The notes beneath the pieces are model-generated. The model saw only the letters and a program-made list of their open reading frames with translations. It was not told the DNA's origin and ran no database searches. A stretch of 64,000 nt of DNA, from NCBI GenBank assembly GCA_024760905.1, contig CM045733.1, positions 68,323,501-68,387,500 on the forward strand. The letters are read 5' to 3'. How positions within the stretch are numbered: position 1 is the first letter of the stretch; each line of letters starts with the position of its first letter. This document shows, piece by piece, positions 23,201-31,565 of the stretch. The position numbers were made by a program, and so were the translations under genes. This DNA is from Plotosus lineatus (Eukaryota; Chordata; Actinopteri; Siluriformes; Plotosidae).

Positions 23201-24031
23201 CAAGGTGCTAATGATAGCTGTATGAAAACTCAAGAAACTACCTACCTTTGTAGAATAGACAGAAATGTCACAGAGACAACAGACATGAGGAAAAGTTGGA
23301 GGAGATTTGCAATTGAAGTCTAAGGCCTCCATCTTAGTTGGTGCAATAACAGGTGGCTGTAATTTCAGAGAAAGCAGAGGTCTCGGTTTGATATCAGCAA
23401 TAGAGGGTGATGGGGCCTCTGGTGATTTGGGGGTATTGTAATATGGGACAGTGTCCTTGAAGACAGTGTAATCAGGAATGCTGCTGCTGGAACTATTGGC
23501 AACGGTGGTTAAAGAAGAAGTTGTTCGTCGAGGATTCCCCCAGCGGTCTTGCCAGGATTGAACCTGCTCTGGAGGAAGTGGGTACATTGGTTGTGCAGGT
23601 CGATCGATCGGATACTCGACAGGGTCAGTGTAGCCGCTTCTCTCCCAGGTATAAACTGAAGCATCATCAAGAGGCTGACTGGTGCTGGGCCTAGATGCAG
23701 AAGAGTTGGACAATTTACGTTCTTTAACCTGTAAAAGCAATTTAGGAAGTGTCTCGACTGTGATGAGATGCTCAGGAAGTTCTGCCAGATAGGAAAGGTC
23801 ACTCGGTTCCAGTCCACAGCTGTGAAGAAATGATAACGCCATCCCAGGTAAGCAGACAGAAGAATCTACAGTTCTGCTAGAAGATAATGTCGAGGAGTTT
23901 GGTTCCTGAGACACGGAACGAAGACTGGGCTGGTAGGTATTAGAATGTCTCTGATATGAATCTGGGTACGTGTACGTGTCCTGTGATAAAAAGTCGTCGC
24001 CTGAGGTCGTGTAGGAGTATTGCTGAGACAT
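900..24031 (-). CDS. matr3l1: Matrin-3-like protein, left paralogue (MATR3L-L), 3' end outside window
   Basis: Multi-exon minus-strand gene for a nuclear RNA-binding protein of the Matrin-3 family. I join 16 coding exons: 24031-23246, 22574-22513, 22361-22323, 17441-17425, 13887-13781, 11133-11072, 9843-9805, 9680-9655, 9576-9521, 9444-9325, 6565-6441, 6328-5728, 2113-1955, 1873-1742, 1286-1153, 948-900. All phases agree and give 838 residues without a stop. Domains: N-terminal helical motif ([17 protein letters not shown]); matrin-type C2H2 finger 1 (C251, C254, H267, H273); finger 2 (C326, C329, H342, H348); RRM1 about 403-478; Ser/Lys/Arg and acidic linker 481-733; RRM2 about 738-815. Family knowledge: Matrin-3 binds pyrimidine-rich RNA and acts in splicing and nuclear-matrix association. 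The C-terminal finger, expected from the right paralogue, lies below position 1. The start is MSQQYS, just after a conserved acceptor. Symbol is at family level; which zebrafish matr3l1 copy it matches is not settled. Confidence 0.88.
1153..1286 (-). CDS. matr3l1: MATR3L-L exon: RRM2 second half
   Basis: 134-nt exon from GFVEMMLASDAERV (RNP1-like GFVEM) through ILKIKVSEKYSHLPDE, matching the VDLSEKY end of Matrin-3 RRM2. Acceptor cttgtag, donor GTAATT. Confidence 0.86.
1742..1873 (-). CDS. matr3l1: MATR3L-L exon: RRM2 first half
   Basis: 132-nt exon. KVLEVRNLP is the RNP2-like strand and ITRYGDVVHHVLFHSSNK the beta2/beta3 region of the second RRM of Matrin-3. Acceptor atttcag, donor GTAAATC. 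Confidence 0.87.
1955..2113 (-). CDS. matr3l1: MATR3L-L acidic exon before RRM2
   Basis: 159-nt phase-0 exon encoding an acidic Ser/Thr-rich stretch ending YTERVTNILE. Donor GTAAAC. The acceptor (atgtttaag) lies directly beside a TA/CA microsatellite, so its polypyrimidine tract is poor. Confidence 0.72.
2127..2172. repeat. TA/CA microsatellite beside an exon acceptor
   Basis: TA run followed by a short CA run, starting 13 bp from the 5' edge of the MATR3L-L exon ending at 2113. Confidence 0.9.
2234..2650. mobile_element. hAT-like non-autonomous element
   Basis: Terminal inverted repeats caggggtgtcaagctct and aatttgacacccgtc, with 'gggcc' purine-rich subterminal repeats, as in hAT elements. 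No coding capacity. No clear 8-bp target duplication. Confidence 0.65.
3040..3290 (+). mobile_element. Old tRNA-derived SINE (degenerate)
   Basis: tRNA-like head (gtggcccagtggtagggtgg, then ggattactgatccc), body with gctgactgggttatcaaagg, and a decayed tail. Same head and body as the younger SINE copies listed elsewhere. Confidence 0.7.
3780..4110 (+). repeat. Imperfect tandem duplication encoding acidic residues
   Basis: A segment at 3780-3862 recurs at 3936-4012 (shared gatgttgat, gaagaggcatctgttaata). One frame reads DASCVDEDFDVDEEEASVNK, like the acidic N-terminus of a transposase, but no family can be fixed. 4110-4700 holds nothing I recognise. Confidence 0.5.
4710..5157. mobile_element. 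pogo/Tigger-like non-autonomous element
   Basis: 448 bp with inverted ends cagtggtacctcaccttacg and cgtaaggagaggtaccactg. Non-coding. The right end runs straight into a GT/TA/CA microsatellite. Confidence 0.75.
5154..5256. repeat. GT/TA/CA compound microsatellite
   Basis: About 25 bp (GT)n, 50 bp (TA)n and 18 bp (CA)n. Open frames through it ([12 protein letters not shown]) are repeat artefacts. Confidence 0.95.
5728..6328 (-). CDS. matr3l1: MATR3L-L linker exon (basic repeats then acidic tract)
   Basis: 601-nt exon. The 5' part is Ser/Arg/Lys-rich with about four tandem copies of a roughly 12-residue unit (PKRRHSSERAHS type), a likely nuclear-localisation and phosphorylation-rich stretch. 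The 3' part is strongly acidic. It ends HDMEE at a GTACTG donor. Confidence 0.82.
6441..6565 (-). CDS. matr3l1: MATR3L-L exon: RRM1 second half
   Basis: 125-nt exon starting GYIEMSCSADAKKLVKHYS, which gives the RNP1-like GYIE strand and helix 2, and ending in a KIIKVSFSCEY strand. Acceptor cccacag, donor GTATGTAG. Confidence 0.87.
6945..9250 (+). mobile_element. LINE (non-LTR retrotransposon), internally deleted, in MATR3L-L intron
   Basis: Starts with a typical 5' segment (tcatggtggaggggtggtag), then a decayed AP-endonuclease region (IVGLTSMHSLSSGT; LLGDF-like stretch near 7600; MFEHK-like near 7735), then RT/3' region pieces (SVVVKRELSRKAKFSVCQSI near 8800; near 9000 RSQLRWLGHL), ending aagaggaagatgatgaatga. 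Frames are broken many times and most of the RT is missing. Same family as the copy at 25.4-26.4 kb. Confidence 0.75.
9325..9444 (-). CDS. matr3l1: MATR3L-L exon: RRM1 first half
   Basis: 120-nt phase-0 exon. SRVVSFTPL resembles the RNP2-like strand of Matrin-3 RRM1 and FGSVKKSFFLPNK resembles its beta2/loop region. Acceptor tatgtag, donor GTACAAAG. Confidence 0.85.
9521..9576 (-). CDS. matr3l1: MATR3L-L exon: basic/serine linker before RRM1
   Basis: 56-nt exon, DGSSKKSTSDKMMSKGKDD. Acceptor ttctag, donor GTAAGTTA. It aligns with 44039-44094. Confidence 0.75.
9655..9680 (-). CDS. matr3l1: MATR3L-L 26-nt microexon
   Basis: Encodes NDHTHDTR between split codons. The right paralogue has the same exon one codon longer (29 nt). 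Acceptor tattag, donor GTAAGTT. Confidence 0.75.
9805..9843 (-). CDS. matr3l1: MATR3L-L 39-nt exon after finger 2
   Basis: Encodes YPKWDGTIQSSRR. It is the module-2 counterpart of the exon at 22323-22361, with the same length and phase. Confidence 0.85.
9921..10785 (+). mobile_element. pogo-like element with remnant reading frame, copy 1
   Basis: Inverted ends taccgtattcgatgtaatga and cgtcgaatacggta. A short frame ([20 protein letters not shown], 10175-10366) looks like the acidic C-terminus of a transposase. Two further copies lie near 39 and 44.5 kb. Confidence 0.7.
11072..11133 (-). CDS. matr3l1: MATR3L-L exon: second half of finger 2
   Basis: 62-nt exon, DWSSHIIGRQHAKSQLVILE, carrying both histidines. 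Same length as the finger 1 exon. Donor GTAAGTC. The intron to the preceding exon holds the nested Tc1, pogo-like and foldback insertion. Confidence 0.85.
11459..12541. mobile_element. pogo/Tigger-like element inserted in the Tc1 copy
   Basis: 1083 bp, ends cagtggagcctcggaatccg and ccgaggctccactg, flanked by TA on both sides. No transposase; the interior is occupied by a large palindrome. Confidence 0.8.
11756..12257. repeat. Near-perfect 500-bp palindrome (foldback)
   Basis: Left arm gagttgtgcgttgaaatgcg is mirrored by cgcaactc at 12257. Centre near 12007 (acgcacccgttttgggtgcg). Arms of about 245 bp differ by scattered substitutions and small indels. Predicted to form a long hairpin. Confidence 0.9.
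13781..13887 (-). CDS. matr3l1: MATR3L-L exon: first half of finger 2
   Basis: 107-nt exon ending in FPHLCVLCNTTACSEK, with the C-x2-C pair of a second matrin-type finger, preceded by EASDFTGIIPPV. Acceptor ctgttag, donor GTAAGTAA. Same length and phase as 45779-45885. Confidence 0.85.
14080..14840 (+). mobile_element. Decayed retroelement gag-like relic
   Basis: Broken frames include QQLKDLY, QWLMAQEQDMEQITELVVLK and EFVIQRLKVG, reminiscent of SCAN/gag capsid helices of Ty3-type elements. No RT or LTRs found nearby. Confidence 0.4.
15251..15470 (+). mobile_element. SINE, headless fragment
   Basis: Begins at the body (cccagtgcagctaactggg), runs through the RTE-like tail (aagggcatccgacgtaaaaa) and stops at gatgatcac. 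The tRNA head and last part of the tail are missing. Confidence 0.8.
15480..17420. other. Intronic stretch with nothing recognisable
   Basis: AT-rich MATR3L-L intron sequence. I see no exon-like splice-flanked frame, tRNA-like head or inverted ends that I can support. Confidence 0.4.
17425..17441 (-). CDS. matr3l1: MATR3L-L 17-nt microexon
   Basis: Encodes KEDST between two split codons. Acceptor taatttcag and donor GTAAAGG. Supported because the right paralogue has a 17-nt exon (NEGSK) in the same order, phase and flanking context (47740-47756). Confidence 0.7.
17733..18391 (+). mobile_element. Composite SINE with two tRNA heads, RTE-type tail and 16-bp target duplication
   Basis: Flanked by gatgatgcagacaaac at 17717-17732 and 18392-18407. 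Structure: tRNA-like head (A box TGGTCTAGTGG, B box GGTTCGAGTCC), a 210-bp spacer rich in ctaatgg/gctaat motifs, a second head (18034 onward), body, and a tail ending tgtggcgactctcgag...gccgaaaggaagacag. Transcribed by Pol III and copied by a LINE, by family knowledge. Confidence 0.88.
18540..18561. repeat. CA microsatellite
   Basis: Short (AC)n run within the MATR3L-L intron. Confidence 0.9.
18629..21422 (-). mobile_element. pogo-superfamily transposon relic with brinker-type DNA-binding domain
   Basis: Ends ctgtattttccggactat and its decayed complement gtaaaatacggta. The minus frame at 19257-19529 reads KRKSYSVHYKLQVVKYAAEN and RAAVRKFGVNEKLVRD, a brinker/CENPB-like helix-turn-helix found in pogo-type transposases. 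Catalytic DDE region not found. Contains local duplications (19895-19960 vs 20241-20310) and a nested element at 20603-21319. Confidence 0.7.
20603..21319. mobile_element. Nested pogo-like non-autonomous element
   Basis: 717 bp with ends cagtcggcccccaacttatg and taagttgggggccgactg, inside the larger element. A truncated relative starts at 33609. Confidence 0.8.
21920..22260 (+). mobile_element. SINE with RTE-type tail and 19-bp target duplication
   Basis: Target duplication ttgaaattcatgaggaaca at 21901-21919 and 22261-22279, perfect, so a fairly recent insertion. Intact A and B boxes. Lies about 44 bp from the donor of the 39-nt exon at 22323. Confidence 0.93.
22323..22361 (-). CDS. matr3l1: MATR3L-L 39-nt exon after finger 1
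   Basis: Encodes YPKWDQTVESTRR, the post-finger segment equivalent to the YPEW stretch after the first finger in Matrin-3. Acceptor tttctag, donor GTAAATC. A SINE copy sits about 44 bp downstream of the donor. Confidence 0.85.
22513..22574 (-). CDS. matr3l1: MATR3L-L exon: second half of finger 1
   Basis: 62-nt exon encoding EWLDHVSSREHTRSQLELVK, with both zinc-ligand histidines. Acceptor ttgtag, donor GTAAGTG. Together with the preceding exon it completes a C-x2-C...H-x5-H matrin-type finger. Confidence 0.85.
23246..24031 (-). CDS. matr3l1: MATR3L-L coding exon 1 (start codon, N-term, first half of finger 1)
   Basis: 262 codons from ATG at 24031 to a GTAGGTAG donor. Ser/Tyr/Gln-rich N-terminus, then a Matrin-3-like segment ([20 protein letters not shown]), then [16 protein letters not shown], which carries the two finger cysteines. 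The acceptor ctccag lies 15 nt upstream of the ATG and is shared with the right paralogue, so upstream in-frame codons are intronic. Confidence 0.88.
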
Positions 24032-24233
24032 GCTGGAGGGCTGGAGAGTTCCAGTTGACAAAGTAGTAGAGGAAGCAGCTGATGGGCAAGTGCAGGATTC
24101 AACGAAGTGGAGTTGATGTTGGTTGATTTGGAGAGTGTCACCTGTTGATAAAGGTTGTAGATGAGAACAATCATGATCATGCACTCAAGGTCCTTCTCGT
24201 AGCCAAGTAATGCATCAAAAAACTTGGATTTAC

Positions 24234-24268
24234 CTCCAAGCATCACCAAGACACATCACATGAAGGTC
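24234..24268 (-). other. matr3l1: MATR3L-L candidate non-coding 5' UTR exon
   Basis: Acceptor catttcag and donor GTAAATC flank 35 nt. The right paralogue has a counterpart (52287-52367) with a strong GTAAGT donor at the same distance from coding exon 1. Contains short upstream ATGs out of frame with the main start. Supported only by paralogue conservation. Confidence 0.5.
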
Positions 24269-25389
24269 CTGAAATGGTTGTGTTGATTTTTTTGACAATT
24301 GCAATACACACGTTTATATATAAAGACATTTAAGTATCAGCACAGACCACAACAATGCTTGAAAAATCAAGTATATGCACCCATTTCACTCAAGTATTTT
24401 CAAAGATGAATGGAACCCACTTTGCATTTCAGGTGGCGCTGTAACTGGCATTATTTATTGTCATGGGAATTAGACAAATTCTGGCAACCCGCAACTTGCC
24501 ACAACACAGGATTGCATGTACGCAAACATGTACGAGTGGTAACAACACATACATATACAGTACAATGATTTTTTTTTTTTTTTGAATTCCGCATTCTCCT
24601 CTATTTTTGAAAGTCATATCCCTAATGGTTTCTGCTCTCCAAACAAATTTGGAATAAAACAAGAGACAACATGAATAAACAAAATAGTTTTCAAATGATC
24701 TTGTGATCTATTAAAGAACAAAAACTCAATACTTACACCACTTATTTGGAAAAATAACTGCTCCCTGGTACTTAAGACCAATTTAAATAATAAAAGCTTA
24801 AAATTAAACTAGTTATACCCAAGATTTCTGCCAGGAAACTGTCAGTCCTCGAACCCAACTTTTCCAGCAATGTGAATTTATCAAAAAGGTTTCAAACAGC
24901 GCACACGCACTGATAAGAAAAAATTGCACAGGATACCCACAAACGTAGACTACTGTACTATATCCGTTTGAAACAAAGGTAAAGTCCGTTGGGCTTTTTA
25001 CACCGAGCCATAGTGGCTCATCGGACCGGTGCTGATCTCCAGTTTCCATAGCAAAGAAGATATGAGTTAATTTCTCTGATTCTGAGATTCCAGCAATCCA
25101 GTATGGGCACAATTATCTCCAAACAGAGAAAACAACAGAAGTGGTAAACCTTCCCACGAGTGGCCAACCAAGATAAAGTAGTGCAACAGCACATAGACCT
25201 CCAAAAATCATAGGAGAACCCAGAAAAACCCAGAAAAACATCCAAGGGCCTCCCCCAGCTCAGTTTATGTTGGTGTTCGTGATCTCACCATTCAAAGGAT
25301 ACTATGCAAAAATAAATCAATAAAACACTTCCAATCTTCTGTGGTAATGTTCAACTGACTGGTGAACATATAACTTATTAAAAGAGGCA

Positions 25390-26440
25390 CCAATGACCTA
25401 CCGGCTACAGCTATGGGCTGCTGCCTCAGCAATGGAGGCAAGAAACATGGCCTATTCGGACTCCATGTCATCCACCTCTGTTGGCTTCAGGGCCCTCTGA
25501 CAAGACACCCAAACTACACACTTTGACCTGCCAGGTCTAGAGGGTGGCATACCCGCCATTGGAGCCAGTTCGCCACCAGGTGGTGATCGGTTGACAGCTC
25601 AGCTCCTCTCTTCATCCGAGTGTCCAGAACATGCAGCCACAAGTCCGGTGACACAACTACAAAGTCGATCATCGAACTACGGCCTAGGGTGTCCTGGTGC
25701 CAAGTGCCACCATTCCAGGTCACACTATCGTTGCCCACATGGGTGTTGACATCTCCTAGGACAATGAGCGAGTCCCTTGGAGGAGTGTTCTCCAACACAC
25801 CCCAAAAGACTCCAAGAAGGGTGGGTACTCTGAAAGGTCATTTGGTGCACAAGTACAAATAACAATCAGGACCCGTCTCCGCCACCCAAAGGCTTACCCT
25901 TTCATCGACTGAGGAAAACCCCAACGTGTGGGCACCAAGACGGGAGGTAACAAGTGTGCCCACACCAGCTCGCCACCTCTCCCCATGAGCAAACCCAAAA
26001 CGGAATAAGGTCCAGCCCCTCTCGAGATGAGTGGCTCCAGAGCCCAAGCTATGCATTGTGGTGACTCCGACTATATTTAGTCGAGATCTCTCCACCTCAC
26101 GCAACAGCTCAGGCTCCTTCCATACTAAAAAGGTTACATTCCATGTCCCAAGAGTCAGAGTCTGTAGCCGAGGACCAGTCCGACAGAACCCATGCCTTCT
26201 GCTGCCACCCGATTCGCACTGCACCCGACCCCTATAGCCACTCCCACAGGTGGTGGGTTTGTGGGAGGGCGGATCCATGTCTCCTTTTTGGGTTGGGCCT
26301 GGCTGTGCTCCATGGGCAGAAGCCCGACCACCAGGCACTCGCCTTTGAGCCCCGCCCCAGACCTGCCTCCAGGGGGAGACCCCGGTGACCCGCGTCAGGG
26401 AAAGGGAACCCGCGTCCTTGTTTCTTCTTTCTTCATAGAA
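25390..26440 (-). mobile_element. LINE 5' half (AP-endonuclease domain)
   Basis: Minus-strand frames LTLGTWNVTFLVWKEPELLR, GATHLERGWTLF and SSMIDFVVVSPDLWLHVLDT, with TDHHLV, identify an AP-type endonuclease of a teleost non-LTR element; frames are shifted and the RT is absent. Same family as 6945-9250. Confidence 0.82.
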
Positions 26441-26479
26441 GTCTTTTGATATGATGACGATGATTATGATGACATACTG

Positions 26480-26900
26480 GAAGACACGATTCCTGTTCCA
26501 ACAGGAATAAAGCCGATAAAACTTTCCACAGTAAGAATATCAAGCTCATAGTTAAACATGGTCGTGTGATGATGTGGGCATGCTTAGCTTCTTCAGGAAC
26601 TATGTGGCATGCCATCACTGAGGAGAGGATGAATTCAGTTCTCCACCCAAAAGTACTGAAGCATATCCAGTCAAAGGTTTGTGATCTGTGGCTCCAGCAA
26701 CAGGTCAACGATTCAAAGTATAGCAGCAAGTCCACCTCTGACTTACTGGTTAGGGGGGTAAAAAAACTAGTTGATGTTGGCATGACTAAGTCCTGGCCTT
26801 AATGCCTCCGACATGTGGCATGAGAAGCCAGACCGAGGTGTTGCAGAAAGGTTTAATCGCAGTTGTTGCTGCTTAAGATTGCACACCCAAGCACTGAGCA
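26480..26900 (+). mobile_element. Tc1-like transposase fragment
   Basis: GRVMMWACLASSGTMWHAIT and HPKVLKHIQSKV match the catalytic region of Tc1 transposases. Truncated at both ends. Confidence 0.6.
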
Positions 26901-28430
26901 ATTACTCCCCCCCATGGATGAAGCAAATGTCGGTCAGGTTTGTTTTTTTTTTTTGTCAAAATAAATCATGAGCTCATTTTGAAAGACACTTTTTTTTTTC
27001 TGTATTAGAATGAATGTGCTATGAATAAACAAAAACTAAAAAAGTCAAAAAGCCAATTCAGGCTTTTTTATGGTACTGTACTAAGCACACACCTCACCAC
27101 CAGTGCTATTAAAAAAATAATACGAGATTTGTTCAGGTCACATCTTGCACAAAGATGCTGCAGCAACAGTGACGATTCTCTCTGACCATCAGTATTCAAG
27201 TGTCTTCAGCTCACTTGGAACCTTGATGAAAGTGATACCACCAAAAAGAGCCCCTGCCCCCCTCCACATGGTCCCAGCAGTGGAAAAGGACCAATACAGT
27301 ACTCAAGATCAGACAGACGACAACATTTGATTGTTAAATGTTGTTAAAAGGGATGTCTTTTGCAGAACTTCATTAAAATGGAGTGGCTTTAAGTACCAAT
27401 AAACCCCTTTCAATTGTTAGTTATTAAAACACAAAGTCAGCTCTTTTAGATTACTTTTATTACTTAAAATTACACATACGTTTCGTTATTTTTACCACAT
27501 CATGTCAATTTTACAATAAATGGAGTGCGAGTACAATTACAATGCCAATGTAAAATGCATCATAGAAAGAGTGAAAGAATTTCCACTCTGTTCTATACTT
27601 CAAATTTTTAAAACAAATTAGAATAATGAGCTCTTTACACAGGTATATGCATATCCCCCTTTCTTCCACTCTTGATTTGGAAGCCATAATTATAGGCTCC
27701 ACTTGTGGCTCAGGTGTGTCCCAGAAAAAAAGAAAAAAATCAGGAATATCGGCTTGCTTTGCAGAATTCCAAAGACTTTGAAAAAAGACACCACCATCTC
27801 ATTCTCAAACAGTTTTTTTTCTCATTTCTGAAAGCACATAGGTTCAGTAAAAAGCTTCTGGGTTCAGTGGCCAGTTGGGGCCTTTCTTTGTGGAGTTCTT
27901 CCCGGTGTTTGAATAAAGGTCTGCTCCTGGAAATCCAGTTTCCAGGTGAATGAGTGTCAATGTATGTATGCATCTGTGTTGGTTCCTCTAATGAACTGGT
28001 GATTTAATGAGACTGTTGACTGTATCTCACCTGAAGTCAGCAGGCCTCAGCTTCTCCATGACGCAGAATAATTTATCCAACAAATAATGGATAGATGGAA
28101 TGGTTCATGTTGAACCGTGGTGTTTTTGAGCTTAAATCAGCTTATTTTTGTTCAAAAATTGTTCCTTGTTTTGGTGAAGGTGGGTAAAAGATACTCTTTA
28201 AACTATAATAAACATTTAATTTATGTATTGGGGGAGATACACACTTGTGTATATTGTATATATACACAAGTATATATACACACAGGTGAATGAAATTTCT
28301 TTCAATTTTAATGAGGAAGATATTATCCACTGCCACTGAATGTACTTGGAATTCTTCAAATAAAACAATCACTTACAAAAGAGAAAAATCCGAATAGTAA
28401 AGTCAGGATCTCAACAGTAATAACTAATTA
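26900..28430. other. Intergenic stretch, no gene seen
   Basis: AT-rich, with poly-T runs and a small TA/CA tract near 28250-28280. No splice-supported frame or clear repeat family recognised. Confidence 0.4.
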
Positions 28431-28446
28431 TAGTAGATATCATAGT

Positions 28447-28804
28447 GGCAGTGGTGGTCTAGTGGTATAGGGTGCTGGATCGCTGATCCAAAGGTTGGGG
28501 GTTTGAGTCCCACTCTCCACAAGGTTGTCACACACACCCCTCCCCCCCCAGTGCAGCTAACTGGGTTATCAAAGGCGGGCCATGTCTCTCACTGTCTATG
28601 GTGAGAAGCATGTAAAGGAACCATTAGTGACTTTCGTAAAGAGTAGCTGCAAAGTCGTCAGCGTGTTTCTGTCTCTTGCTAAAAAGGGTTGTGACAGGAA
28701 GGGCATTTGACGTAAAAACCTCTGCCAAAATCAAAACGTGCGAATCGGATGATTCGCTGTGGCGACTCCCGAGTAAAAGGGAAAAAGCCGAAAGGAAGAT
28801 AGAC
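28447..28804 (+). mobile_element. SINE with RTE-type tail and target duplication
   Basis: agtagatatcatagt at 28432-28446 and 28805-28819. Heads, body and tail as in the other young copies; an extra C-rich interruption follows the head. Confidence 0.9.
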
Positions 28805-28827
28805 AGTAGATATCATAGTAATAACTA

Positions 28828-28970
<143 letters not shown>

Positions 28971-29585
28971 ATAGTAAAGTCAGGATCTCAATAATTGTAT
29001 GTATATATATAGATAAATAGAGAGATAGATAGATTGAGAGAGACACACACACACACACCAACATGGTGTCACAAACAGGTCACCCACCCCCCACCCCCAT
29101 TTCAAATGATCAAACTGAACTGTAATTTAAATAAAATAGGATAATCTAGAATAATCTGAACGAAACTAAATCCTAGCAGCAGTTTAACGGATTTATATTT
29201 AGAGTTTAGCTAAGCAGGTTGGATAAATTTTTTTTTTTTTTACTCGCGTTGATACAGATGCTGTCCTGAGAAAACAAAAGAATGGTTTACATTTAAATAC
29301 AGTTATAATCTCAGATGGTTGATATATATATAAAATTTTCTTCCTAAAACAGACCTAAATCTGGAAGATACTCCAGTAAGGGATAATTATCGACGTTCCT
29401 CTGAAGCTAGACGGTCTTTTCAGAATATTAGCTTCACGCAGCCCTTCGGTTTATTAGCTTCCTCTCACACGTCTGGACAAAACACCCAACCGGTTTCTCT
29501 TCGACATACATACACCGTTCACTTCAACTCCAAAACTCGAATGAATATAGAGACAGAATAAATGAAAATAAACAAGTAATCATAC

Positions 29586-29700
29586 CTTTATGTTGTTATT
29601 TTTTACTTTCGTGAACCTAGAGGACAGCTAACGGAAGTTCGCCAGCAGGAGAAAATATCGGAGCAGTAGGCAAAATAAAAGTCTTTATATGACGTGAGTT
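29586..29700 (-). promoter_or_regulatory. Candidate first exon and promoter of MATR3L-L
   Basis: A GTATGATT donor at 29586 closes a GC-richer stretch, and a CRE-like TGACGTGA lies at 29690-29697. The same octamer lies beside the candidate promoter of the right paralogue. The transcription start itself is inferred. Confidence 0.35.
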
Positions 29701-29944
29701 ATACCTCACAACCAAATACAGTAATACATTTTTAGTGTAGTATTTATTATTAATCTATCATTTTATTAACTTTTGCTTTTTTTCCTGAAAGTTGTCCAAG
29801 CATAATTGAATTTAATATACAAAATATAAACAAGATTTGAGCAGTGATTTATTTTTATTTTTAATATTTCAGATATATTTTGTTGATGTTTGAAACACCA
29901 CTAAAGATAGGTGATGACGTTTATTATTAAGTAAAATAATAAAT

Positions 29945-30240
29945 ATTGTTGCACCGTGATGTTAAAGTGGTGAGCAGTCTGTCTCACAGTAAAAGAGGCC
30001 TGGGTTAAAATTCCATGCCTGGCAAAGTATTTTTTTTAATGCTATTTCTCCAGCTACTCCGGTTTCCTCTTAAAGTCCTCAGACATGCACAGGAGGCTAA
30101 TTGACTGCTTCAAAGTGCAAATAGGTGGAAATGACGGTGTGCGTTACCCAGTGATGGCCTGGTGAGCTGTTCAGGATGTACCCTATAAGAGGCTGGAAAA
30201 GTCAATTGCACTTATAATGATCAGCTGGAAGGCCAATAAC
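29945..30240 (+). mobile_element. Old SINE/LINE-tail repeat (degenerate)
   Basis: cagacatgcacaggaggctaat, ccagtgatggcctggtgagc and similar pieces are typical of a widespread fish repeat with a tRNA-like start; heavily decayed. Confidence 0.5.
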
Positions 30241-31560
30241 CACGAATGAAGTCCATTGGCAACATGACAGAGAATTAAAAAAATAACTTCTCAGAGTGGC
30301 AGTGTCTCTCAGAAGTGAAAATGGGTACAGGATCACCAATTCCCCCTATGTTGCACAGAAAGATAGTGGCACAATATCAGAAAAGTGTTTCCCAGCAAAA
30401 AATTGCTAAAAATTTGAAGTTATCATCATCTACAGTGCATGACATCATCCAAAGATTCAGAGAATCTGGAACAATCTCTGTGCGGAAGGGTTAAGGCCAA
30501 AAAACCATACTGGATGCCCGTGATCTTTGGGCCGTTAATGGCACTGCACGACAAACAGGAATGCTACTGCAAGAGAAATCCCAAAATGGGTTCAGCAATA
30601 CTTCCAGAAACCATTGTCGGTGAACACAATTCACCGTGCCATCCGCCGTTGCCAGCTGAAACTCGACAGTACAAAGAAGAAGCCATTTCTAAACCGGACC
30701 CAGAAGCACATGCGTTTTCTCTGGGCCAGGGGTCATTTGAAATGGAGCAAAGTGGAAAACTGTTCCATGGTCAGACGAATCATGAATCGAAGTTCTTTAT
30801 GGAAAACTTGGAACGCCATGTCATCCGGACTAAAGAGGACAAGGACGACCCAAGATGTTGTCAGCGCTTGGCTCAGAAGCCTGCATCTGTGATGGTATGG
30901 GGTTGCACGACTGCATGTGGCATCGGCAGCTTGCACATCTGGGAAGGCACCGTCAATGCAGAAAGGTATATTCAGGTTCAAGAACAACATATGCTTCCAT
31001 CCAGACATCGTCTCTTTCAGAGAAGACCTTGCATTTTTCAAAATGATAATGCCAGACAACATGCAGCATTAATTACAACATCATGGCTGTGTCGGAAAAG
31101 GATCTGGGTATTGAAATGGCCAGCCTGCAGTCCAGATCTTTCACCTATAGAAACATTTGGCGCATCACAAAGAGGAAGGCGCAACAAAGAAGGCCCAAGA
31201 CAGTCGAACAGTTAAGAGGCCTGTATAAGACAAGAATGGGACAGCATTCCTATTTCTAATCTTGAGAAACTTGTCTTCTCGGTCCCCAGATGTTTGCAGA
31301 CCGTTGTAAGAAGAGGGGATGCCCCACAGTGGTGTAAATCGCCTTGTCCCAACTTTTTTTGAGATTTGTTGACACCATGAAATTTAAAATGAACATATTT
31401 TCCCTTTAAATTACACATTTTTCTAAGTTTAAACTTTTGACCCTGTCATCTATGTTCTATTCAAAGTAAAATATTGAAATTTGGCACTTCCACATCATTG
31501 CATTCATTTTTTTTTTTCACAATTTGTCCCAACTTTTTTTTGGAATCCAGTTTGTATATT
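30240..31560 (+). mobile_element. Tc1-like transposon relic
   Basis: Paired helix-turn-helix region (QQKIAKNLKLSSSTVHDIIQ), then DDE-region pieces (ASVMVWGCTTACGIG, QNDNARQHAA, CSPDLSPIE) in shifted frames. The right end keeps the inverted repeat (tttgtcccaacttttttttg); the left end is missing. Confidence 0.85.
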
Positions 31561-31565
31561 TCATT

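Noticed and set aside
23866..24249. 127-residue frame (MVMLGGKSKFF...) upstream of MATR3L-L start, partly similar to the right copy
   Set aside because: Similarity is explained by duplicated UTR exon and intron; the right copy has a stop in the matching frame, and conserved splice sites cut through it.
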